Part shown: positions 1-6,900 of the stretch, piece by piece
Layout of the letters: each line of letters starts with the position of its first letter
Numbering within the stretch: position 1 is the stretch's first letter
Assembly: GCA_047619485.1 (NCBI GenBank)
Contig: JBLHKE010000348.1
Span: forward strand, 1-7,983
Origin: JBLHKE01 sp047619485
GTDB taxonomy: Bacteria; Verrucomicrobiota; Verrucomicrobiia; Verrucomicrobiales; DEV007
Length of the DNA: 7,983 bases
Reading direction: 5' to 3'
Position numbers and translations under genes: made by a program
Notes under the pieces: generated by a model
Database searches by the model: none
Seen by the model: only the letters and a program-made list of their open reading frames with translations
Told to the model about the DNA's origin: nothing

Positions 1-1
1 T

Positions 2-601
2 CAGACGCCGAACTCGATGTTTGGCATGGCCGAGTATCCGAACGGCCAGCAAGTGTTTTTTAACGTCCGCAACGTGAACTACAAGGGCTACCAGCGGCAG
101 GTCGAGAACGAATATTACTTCGAAGATGGTGGCAAGATCGTGCGTGGTCACCACTACGCCAAAGGCAGCGACAAAGGTGAAAAGGTCAGCGTCCCGGGAG
201 GTAAGGTCACCCCCGGCGGCAACTGGGGCAGTTTCATCGCAGCCTGCCGTGAGGGAAAACCCGAGATGGCGAACGGCAACGTCCACGACGCCCACTACGG
301 ATGTGTCCTCGGGCACCTCATGAACAACTCCTACCGCCTCGGAGAGAAAGTTCCGTTCAACCAGAAGGCTGGGAAATTTGGCGACAACGCCGATGCAGCA
401 GAACACTTCGGCAGACTCCACGACGTATTGGGCAATGGCGTCGGCATCACCGAGGACGGCAACGAATACACCGTAGGTCCGACACTGACCTTCGATCCAA
501 AAACGGAAACACACACCGGCGCTCACGCCGAAGCAGCCAACAAACTCCTCAAGGATCCGAACAACGCCGGCTACGAGGTGCCGAGTTTAGACAAGGTGTA
601 G
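2..601 (+). CDS. Gfo/Idh/MocA-family oxidoreductase, C-terminal part (5' end outside window)
   Basis: The reading frame is open from base 2 to the TAG at 599-601, giving about 199 residues with no start in view, so this is the C-terminal domain only. Family features seen are a beta-sheet-rich section (N-V-R-N-V-N-Y-K-G), the segment N-W-G-S-F-I-A-A-C-R-E-G-K-P near residue 80, then H-D-A-H-Y-G-C-V-L-G-H-L-M-N-N-S-Y-R-L-G, and a closing E-V-P-S-L-D-K-V. The pattern 'F-I-x-A-x-R-x-G-K-P ... A-H ... H-L-x-N-x-x-x-R-L-G' is typical of the C-terminal half of the NAD(P)-dependent sugar or cyclitol dehydrogenases that Verrucomicrobia and Planctomycetes carry in many copies. The Rossmann domain and the catalytic E-K-P motif lie outside, so substrate and secretion (many relatives have a Tat signal) cannot be judged. 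Its last 15 bases overlap a minus-strand gene remnant. Confidence 0.85.
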   Translation, partial: QTPNSMFGMAEYPNGQQVFFNVRNVNYKGYQRQVENEYYFEDGGKIVRGHHYAKGSDKGEKVSVPGGKVTPGGNWGSFIAACREGKPEMANGNVHDAHYGCVLGHLMNNSYRLGEKVPFNQKAGKFGDNADAAEHFGRLHDVLGNGVGITEDGNEYTVGPTLTFDPKTETHTGAHAEAANKLLKDPNNAGYEVPSLDKV

Positions 602-926
602 CGAGCAAGAGTTAGCTGCGGGGTCGTCGACTTCGAGGAAACTCCCTCCAAAGGCGTATTCGAGCAGCAGGGAATGCTCGTCGCCGTCTGGATCTGGATT
701 GGTCTCAAGATCAATCCCATCGAGCTCCGGTTCAAGCGCGATTGCCGTGATAAAGCTATCGGGTTTGATCCGCGTCCCACTCACTCTGATATTGTCGATG
801 TGAAGATGGCGAGGGAGAGGAATAGGTGGCTCATAGCTGCGGTACCTCATCTTGCGCAGATGCTTCAAAAAAATTGAGCAGCAGTGTGATACAGATGCAG
901 GCGGTCGTATGCTTCAGGGGATTCAT
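587..926 (-). pseudogene. Remnant of a secreted protein: signal peptide start plus Verrucomicrobia-type C-terminal tail
   Basis: Read on the minus strand, ATG at 926-924 follows a GAGG 5 bases upstream. It opens a 31-codon frame (stop 833-831) that looks like a signal peptide: a Lys/His-containing start, a hydrophobic core C-I-C-I-T-L-L-L-N-F-F, and a cleavage-like A-S-A-Q-D. In another frame, from about 802 to the TAA at 589-587, the protein reads H-I-D-N-I-R-V-S-G, then N-P-D-P-D-G-D-E-H-S, then L-L-L-E-Y-A-F-G-G and L-E-V-D-D-P-A. This matches the 'DNIRVSG ... DPDGDG..NLLEYALGG.P' tail I know from secreted Verrucomicrobia enzymes and lectin-like proteins. The enzymatic or binding body that should lie between is missing, the frames do not join, and the tail stops early against the oxidoreductase end. 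I read it as a gene that lost its middle by deletion. The original function cannot be told. A short expressed peptide from 926 cannot be ruled out. Confidence 0.42.
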
Positions 927-1618
927 ATTTCCTCGAAATCCTATCGATCTTCCAAATTTCAGTCAATGCCGGTTGATTGCCTCCTACTTTGCTGCTTGGA
1001 GGGAGCAAGTGAGGAGTCGTTATTCAGGCCTCTGTCCCCTGCCCCACTCCCAATCTGCGGACGATTGTGAATATTTGCGAACTGACCCGAATGAACCGTA
1101 ATTAACGGGACTCTCCCGAGTGCCAGCCGATTGGATCTCTCGGGATCGGGGTGGGATCCGGCATCGGTCGATGTCGTCGCGGTAGAACGAACGCCCCCGT
1201 TCGTTCGGATCGAGCGGAGCGATGATCCGCGAGCGTCCCTATGCGCGATCGCCGCAACGTTCCATCAGTTCGAACCCTCTCCCGCTCGCAGGCTCCCCAG
1301 GCAAAGTGCGCCGTTCGGGGTGATCGTTTTCTGTTGGCTGCTACTCGCGTGGATTGCAGGCGGGGAAATCTTGGCTCCTTCCTGCGGGGCCGTGATCTCC
1401 CAGAACGAACGAGGCGTTCGTTCTACGCTCCGGCATCAGCCGTCTCTGGTGCCTTTCGAAAGCTTCTGCTGTGCCATGCATTATTCGGCGACCATACCCC
1501 TTATCTACGTGCCATTTCGAACTGCCCCGTTTGCCTTCTCCCGGTATGAATCGAAAAGAGATTGAAAGAGTGCCGGAATTTGGCGATGGGTGTCCCGACT
1601 CAAACCATATCCAAACTC
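927..1618. other. Intergenic region without a convincing gene; contains a REPIN-like element
   Basis: No frame here has protein-like composition or a recognisable domain. The longest open frame (1131-1565, plus strand) runs straight through the two arms of the inverted repeat at 1182-1426, is rich in Arg, Ser and Pro, and has no credible start. Outside the repeat the only extra structure is a 9-base direct repeat TCCGGCATC at 1157-1165 and 1429-1437. No clear sigma-70 promoter for the downstream cyclophilin gene could be picked out. Confidence 0.6.
1182..1426. repeat. REPIN-like element: two inverted REP-type hairpin arms
   Basis: The ends are a perfect 14-bp inverted repeat, GTAGAACGAACGCC at 1182-1195 and its complement at 1413-1426. 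With one base of gap the match extends inwards over about 25 bp (1182-1208 against 1401-1426). Each arm is itself a palindrome. The left hairpin has a 9-bp stem GAACGAACG / CGTTCGTTC with a CCCC loop (1185-1206). The right hairpin has a 10-bp stem AGAACGAACG / CGTTCGTTCT with an AGG loop (1402-1424). Paired, inverted, short hairpin repeats enclosing non-coding DNA are the layout of REPINs, which are mobilised in trans by RAYT (IS200-like) transposases. No RAYT gene is in the window. A non-autonomous MITE is the alternative; no target-site duplication was seen. Confidence 0.55.
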
Positions 1619-2314
1619 ATGATTTTACGAAAAAACTTCCTACTGATGACTCTCCTCGGCGTGACAACGATGCTGGCTGGATGCCAGGGTTCGCGCGACA
1701 ACTCGACTGAAACAGGCACCACCCCGGGTGGTGCACCGCCCGCAGAAACGCCCGTTCCAGCGACGGAGGCAGAGCCGGAAAATGCGCCTGCGACAGCGTC
1801 GGGAGAAACGGCCGGGGCATCAAAACTGCCGCGGGTCTATTTCGACATGACAGCAGATGGCCAGCCGCTGGGTCGGATTGTTATGGAGTTGCGTTCAGAT
1901 GTGGTTCCGAAGACTGCGGAAAATTTTCGGGCACTTGCCACTGGTGAAAAGGGTTATGGTTTCAAAGCCAGCACATTTCACCGGGTCATACCTGGATTCA
2001 TGTGCCAAGGCGGTGATTTCACCAACCACAACGGCACTGGTGGGAAATCAATTTACGGAGCCAAATTCGAGGATGAAAACTTTACGCTCAAGCACACCGG
2101 CCCGGGCATTCTCAGCATGGCCAATGCCGGTCCTGGCACCAACGGATCTCAATTCTTCATCTGCACGGCGAAGACGGATTTCCTAGACGGCAAACACGTG
2201 GTCTTCGGCACGGTGGTCGAAGGGATGGATGTCGTGAAAAAGGTGGAAGGCTACGGTTCCCAGAGGGGATCGACTTCTGCGAAGATCGTTGTTGCCGATA
2301 GCGGCGAGCTCTAA
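1619..2314 (+). CDS. Lipoprotein peptidyl-prolyl cis-trans isomerase, cyclophilin A type
   Basis: The protein has 231 residues if read from ATG 1619. It catalyses cis-trans isomerisation of X-Pro bonds and probably acts as a folding helper outside the inner membrane. Residues 1-22 form a lipoprotein signal peptide: basic start M-I-L-R-K, hydrophobic core, lipobox L-A-G-C with Cys22. A Thr/Ala/Pro/Glu-rich linker spans about 23-70, and the cyclophilin domain fills 72-231. Active-site residues are present: Arg122 in F-H-R-V-I-P-G-F-M-C-Q-G-G, Phe127, Met128, Gln130, Ala168-Asn169-Ala170, Gln178, Phe180 and His193 (equivalents of human R55, F60, M61, Q63, A101-A103, Q111, F113, H126). The Trp121 equivalent, which matters for cyclosporin binding, is Phe188. 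Start 1619 was chosen because it gives the best signal peptide. ATG 1586 and ATG 1646 are alternatives, and none has a good Shine-Dalgarno. No partner gene adjoins it. Confidence 0.95.
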   Translation: MILRKNFLLMTLLGVTTMLAGCQGSRDNSTETGTTPGGAPPAETPVPATEAEPENAPATASGETAGASKLPRVYFDMTADGQPLGRIVMELRSDVVPKTAENFRALATGEKGYGFKASTFHRVIPGFMCQGGDFTNHNGTGGKSIYGAKFEDENFTLKHTGPGILSMANAGPGTNGSQFFICTAKTDFLDGKHVVFGTVVEGMDVVKKVEGYGSQRGSTSAKIVVADSGEL

Positions 2315-2339
2315 TCCAGCGAATTTAAGGACTCAGGAT

Positions 2340-2353
2340 TTCAGGATCCTGAA
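2340..2353. repeat. Perfect 14-bp palindrome downstream of the cyclophilin gene
   Basis: TTCAGGATCCTGAA is a perfect palindrome 26 bases after the cyclophilin stop, and its half TCAGGAT also occurs directly at 2333-2339. It could be the remains of a transcription end signal or a dimer-binding site. It lacks a T-run, so a Rho-independent terminator is not supported. Confidence 0.3.
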
Positions 2354-2414
2354 TAACCTGGTAGGCCTCGGCATGCCACCGATGTCGGAGACTTCCAACC
2401 AAAAGAGATCGTAA

Positions 2415-2831
2415 ACCGCGATCCCGTTTTTGGACGAGGCGCTGAACCGACTGCCGGAGGGGGATCGCCAACTGGTCGTCCTTCACTATTTAGAAGGGGT
2501 GCCGCACCGAGAAATCGCAGACCGACAAGGGAAGTCCACGTCCGCGATCCAGCGCCAGTACCACCGCGGCCTCGATAAACTCGCCCGTCTGCTCAGGAGG
2601 CGAAACGTCGCCGTCTCGGCCTCGGGATTGGCAGCACTCCTTGGGGTAGAAGCTGCCAAGGCAATGCCAGCCTCACTGTTTAAGACACTCTCTGGCGCAG
2701 CCCTCGCTGCGCCAGGGACTTGCTCTCTCCCATTCATCGCGAAAACCACGATTCTTATGACAGCAAAACAGAAGACCCTACTCGCAGTAGCTTCAGTTGC
2801 CCTGATCGCAGCAGTTCCGATCACTCTCTAA
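2415..2831 (+). pseudogene. Sigma-70-like factor fragment (region 4) with hydrophobic C-terminal extension
   Basis: The frame begins just after an in-frame TAA (2412-2414) with T-A-I-P-F-L-D-E-A-L-N-R-L-P-E-G-D-R-Q, then L-H-Y-L-E-G-V-P-H-R-E-I-A and a helix-turn-helix ending S-A-I-Q-R-Q-Y-H-R-G-L-D-K-L. This is the region 4 fold of ECF-type sigma factors that binds the -35 element. An Ala-rich stretch follows, then a basic-plus-hydrophobic segment starting M-T-A-K-Q-K (ATG 2757), which looks like a membrane anchor. I know this extension from Verrucomicrobia sigma-like proteins. Region 2, needed for core binding and -10 recognition, is absent, and there is no room for it before the cyclophilin gene. 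The only start for the 133-residue open piece is TTG 2430, without a ribosome site. The same frame continues past the TAA at 2829-2831 into the next entry, so I call both parts of one dead gene. Confidence 0.7.
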
Positions 2832-2873
2832 CAAATCCGCATTGCAAAATTGGAGAACCAGCTCGGTAGCTGA

Positions 2874-3542
2874 GACCTTAGCGATGCCGCCGATGGGGTA
2901 GTCGCTGCGTCTTCGGAGAGTCCGCAGGGATCACCACTCTCGGGACTCGCCCATGCGAATCCACCACGAACGAAGCCTCCTGAGAATCTCGGTCAGGAAG
3001 TCCAACAGGGCGCACTCGACCGCAGGGAGATTTCTGAAGAGGGAGAGATCGACCGCCGCTTCGCCCCCGACATCTCTAGCTCCACGGTGAAGACGTTCTT
3101 GTCAGAAACGCAGGTTCTCGTGACCGGCGGGTTCCCTTCGAGCGATGGCAAGCACACCTTCAGTTTCATAACTCCAAAGCGGCACCGGCTCGACGACGGG
3201 ACAGATGCCATCTTGGTTGTAGAGAGGACGGTCGAACTAGATCAAGACTCGATCGCCGAGGCAGGTCTCGAAACACTCGCGACGAACGCAAGGAACACGA
3301 TCCAGCATGCCGAGGTCTGGGAGAGGCAAGATATGCAAGCTACGTTGACCCTATTCGCGAAGCGTGAAGGGGTCTCGGTCACCATTCGACCATCAGTGAT
3401 CGCCAGGCCCTCCGCGGGATTCGAGATCGAGGTGGGAGGGCGGAGTTTTAGAGGGAGCTTGGACTTCGGCGAAGCGGGGGAAGGATTCATCGTAGACACG
3501 CGAATCGAGCACTCCGCCGAAACTCATGGAGCGGAGGATTAG
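2874..3542 (+). pseudogene. C-terminal domain of the broken sigma-like gene (open from ATG-less start; GTG 3087 possible)
   Basis: This continues in exactly the frame of the sigma fragment. After the TAA at 2829 come Q-I-R-I-A-K-L-E-N-Q-L-G-S (heptad-like), a TGA at 2871-2873, then an open frame to the TAG at 3540-3542. It contains a low-complexity linker and, from about 3078, a soluble-looking domain with T-V-K-T-F-L-S-E-T-Q-V-L-V-T-G-G, D-G-K-H-T-F-S-F-I-T-P-K and a beta-rich end. I do not recognise a named family, but 'V-T-G-G-(F/Y)-x-x-x-D-G-K-x-x-F' fits my memory of the extracytoplasmic ends of Verrucomicrobia sigma-like fusion proteins. GTG at 3087 could start a 151-residue protein, but no ribosome site supports it. 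Single-frame continuity favours one pseudogene. Its stop overlaps by 3 bases the end of a converging minus-strand fragment. Confidence 0.5.
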
Positions 3543-3909
3543 AAGAGCTGGAACTCATCAATACGGTCTCGGAAAGGATGGATCTCCATATGAAAAACAA
3601 CCGTTTCCGGTAAGACAGGGCTGCCGTTGGCGAGGGCACAGAAATGTTCCAATTCCCGAATCTTGAGGGTCTCCGGAATGCATGAATAGAAGACGCCGTA
3701 AGGGAAGGCTTTGTGGCGCTCAGGATTGGCCACGATCGGGTCGTTGGGCGATGAGTAATGAAGTGGCCACCAGCCACCAGCCCAGAACCAGCCGCCCGGC
3801 AGCCATTCATTGACCATAGATTCGGCCCGGGCAAGATACCAGTCGCGCTCGTGGGTATTTCAACGGGATTGACCTGACGAGCGTTGCTGGCGAGGGTAGG
3901 AACATCCAT
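3539..3909 (-). pseudogene. Unidentified gene fragment with an apparent frameshift
   Basis: On the minus strand ATG 3909 opens M-D-V-P-T-L-A-S-N-A-R-Q-V-N-P-V-E-I. Around 3857-3853 the protein-like reading shifts to another frame, H-E-R-D-W-Y-L-A-R-A-E-S-M-V-N-E-W-L, and continues to TAA 3541-3539 with W/G/P-rich and acidic segments such as G-G-W-F-W-A-G-G-W-W-P-L and V-F-H-M-E-I-H-P-F-R-D-R-I. Adding one base near 3854 would join the two parts into about 123 residues. An intact alternative is a protein of up to 92 residues from ATG 3817 (the second part alone). I do not recognise the family. The fragment abuts the start of the next plus-strand gene, so its true 5' end may have been lost. Confidence 0.35.
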
Positions 3910-3921
3910 CAGAAACTAAAA

Positions 3922-6900
3922 ATGATATCGACTAGGATCCGGCACGTGCTTGGCATTTGTGCCGCTTTGGCTCTGCTGGCGGCTTGCTCCAAACAGCCGG
4001 AGATTCCGGAACCCGTTGACGACAGCTCTTCAATCACCCCAGAAAAAACACCCGAGACTCCCGAAGTGCCGATCGGGAAGGTAGTCGACTGGGAGAAAGA
4101 GGTCGATAATCCGCTCCGAGATGGCTGGGAGACCGAGGCGGTTGCCGCTGGAGCAAAAGCGCAATTGAAAGCTCTCGGCAAGATCATCGGCTCCGGAGAA
4201 ATAGACACACCCCCAAGCCTAGCGGTATCCCCGATCGCTGCGACGGCACTGCACCCGCAGTTGGAGCAGATGTTTGCAGACGAAACGGTCTCGGTCTCCC
4301 GCCTGGGAGACGGCCACCAAACACCCGCGCTCGCCTTTGATCCTGACAAACACACAAATTTTCGATCAGAGTTTAAGATCGTGCAAGTCACCGTTACGGC
4401 AGAGGGATCGGCCACCCGACAACACATCTCGTTCTCGTGGAGTTCCAGTGATGAAGTGATCGAACAGCACGCGACTTGGCAGATCGATTGGAGCCGCGCG
4501 ACCCCGCCCAGGATCCGCGAGCTCAGAGTAACCGCCTTCGAGCAGACACGCACCAAGATCGGCAGCGGGAACGCCCTGTTCTCCGATTGCACCGAAGCTG
4601 TGCTCGGCGCGAACCTGAGTTATCGCGAACAACTCCTCCATGGGCTAAACCACTGGCACGAGCGGATTCCGTTCCGCAACTCTCTGAACGGGCTCGGCAC
4701 TCCCGGTCTCGCCTTGGGCGATGTCGATGGTGACGGCCTCGACGACCTCTACCTGTGCCAACATCCGAGTTTGCCAAACCGGCTGTATTTGCAGAACCCG
4801 GACGGCACCTTGCGCGATGCTTCCGAGGCTTGGGGAGTCGATTGGCTGGACGATTCGCGCTGCGCCCTGATCGTCGATCTCGACAACGACGGCGACCGCG
4901 ATCTCGCCGTGGCGATCCTCGGCCACCTCGTGGTGGCGTCCAATCAGGACAACCGGCGGTTCCAGATCGAACTGGTCATCCCGGTGGCGGAATCGGCCGT
5001 CTCGCTGACGGCGGCCGACTATGATCGCGACGGCTTGCTCGATCTCTACGTCTGCGGGTATGCACCCGAGACGATCTCCGCCGAGGCGTCGCCCACCGCG
5101 GTAGGTTTTGGATCGGAAAATTTCGTCTACCACGATGCCAACAACTCGGCGGCAAATCAATTGTTCCACAACGATACGAGCGCCGCCTCCGGCTGGAAAT
5201 TTACCGATGTCACGGACGGGTCCGGGCTCGATATCAACAACCGCCGCTGGACCTTAGCTGCGGCTTGGGAGGATTATGACAACGACGGCGATGTAGATCT
5301 CTACGTCGCCAACGATTTTGGGCGCAACAATCTCTATCGCAATGATAGCGCCGAGGGAGCTGATGCAAAATTTGTCGATGTGGCGGCCGAGCTGGGTGTT
5401 GAAGATAGCGCGTCGGGAATGTCCGCGAGCTGGGGCGACTATGATCGCGACGGGCGGATCGATCTCTACGTTGCCAACATGTTCTCTGCCGCGGGAAACC
5501 GGATCATCCCACAGTCCGGGTTCAAACCGGAGATCGAAGGTGATCTGCGCGGGCGCTACCAGCACTTCGCGCGTGGCAACACGCTGTTGCGCAACCTCGG
5601 TGGTGATGGATTCGCCGATGTGAGCGCCGTGGCTGGCGTGACGATGGGACGGTGGGCGTGGAGCTCGCTGTTCGCCGATCTGAACAACGACGGCTGGGAG
5701 GATCTAGTCGTCGCCAACGGCCATATTACCGCCGAGGGCGACAGCGGCGATTTGTGAAGCTTCTTCTGGCGGCAGGTCGTGTCGCAGGGAGCCGGATCAG
5801 ACGAGACTGCGCCTCGCAATCAGGCGGCAATTAGCCAGCTGGCATCGATGATCAGCCGTGGGCGTTCGTTCAGCGGAAGCGAACGTAATTGCACGTTCTT
5901 GAATCTGGGCGCTGCCGGCTCCCCAACGTTTGCTGACATCTCTGCCGGCAGCGGCCTAGACTTTGCCGATGACGGTCGCGGCGTCGCGCTCGCCGATTGG
6001 GATCACGATGGCGACCTCGACGTGTGGATCTCGAATCGAAATGCGCCGCGGTTGCGCCTGATGCGTAATGACACGCCTGCCGGCAAAAACCGATCACTGA
6101 CACTGCGGCTGCAGGGGGATAGTAAAAAACTGACCAACCGTGACGCGATTGGTGCACGTGTCGAGGTGATCACGACTGGAGGTGCAAGCTTGATTCGCAC
6201 GCTGCGGGCGGGCGAGGGATTCGTCGCCCAATCGAGCAAGTGGTTGCATTTCGGGCTTGGCGAATCGGATCGGATCGAAAAAGTGACCGTCCGCTGGCCG
6301 AGACGAGACAGCCCGGTAGAAGAGTTCGCGCGCATCGACGCCGGTGGCCGCTTCGTACTCGTGCAAGGAACCGGCAAGGCCGCCGTCGCGCCGGCGAGAA
6401 GAACCGTCGCGCTGGAGCCTTCGACACAGAAGGTTCCCCCGGTAGGCCGCACAGCACGTATCCCGATGGTGAACCTGTTGCGAGGTCCCGAATTGACCAT
6501 CTCTGATGCGTCGGGCAAGAAGATCGAACTCGGCGGTGGCAAGCCGGTGCTGGTCAACCTCTGGGCGAGCTGGTGTGCGCCCTGTGTTGCGGAACTGAAG
6601 GAGATCACTGCACACGAAGCCGATCTCCGTGCCGCCGGGATCGATGTGATCGCGTTGTCCGTCGATGCGCTCGATAGCGATGATCCGGACATCGCAGCAG
6701 CGGCGGCAACTGCCACGATCGAGAAGCTGCAGTTCCCGTTCGCCTCTGAGATTGCCAGCGAGCGCATCGTCGGCCAGCTGCAGTGGCATCACGACAACGC
6801 CGTCGGCCACAAGCGCCGGCTGCCACTTCCATCAAGCTTCCTGATCGATGCGCGTGGATTCGTCTCAGTGATCTACAAAGGACAGCTGTCGATCGATGCG

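Noticed and set aside
1207..1228. GGATC/GATCC stem next to the left repeat arm
   Set aside because: Five pairs around a 12-base loop is within chance for this composition, and it is not mirrored near the right arm.
1131..1565. A 144-codon open frame on the plus strand with a hydrophobic stretch
   Set aside because: It passes through both arms of the inverted repeat, has odd Arg/Ser/Pro-rich composition, and shows no ribosome site or recognisable domain.
2871..2906. The second in-frame stop of the sigma-like gene is also a UGA, with a stem AGCGA/TCGCT downstream
   Set aside because: The same frame has TAA stops at 2412 and 2829, and the hairpin lacks the short top with the A-G-G-U-C loop, so selenocysteine there is not credible.
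6003..6810. Long open frames on the minus strand opposite the ASPIC/UnbV and thioredoxin coding region
   Set aside because: Their composition is that of antisense shadow frames in GC-rich coding DNA, and the plus strand has clear domains here.
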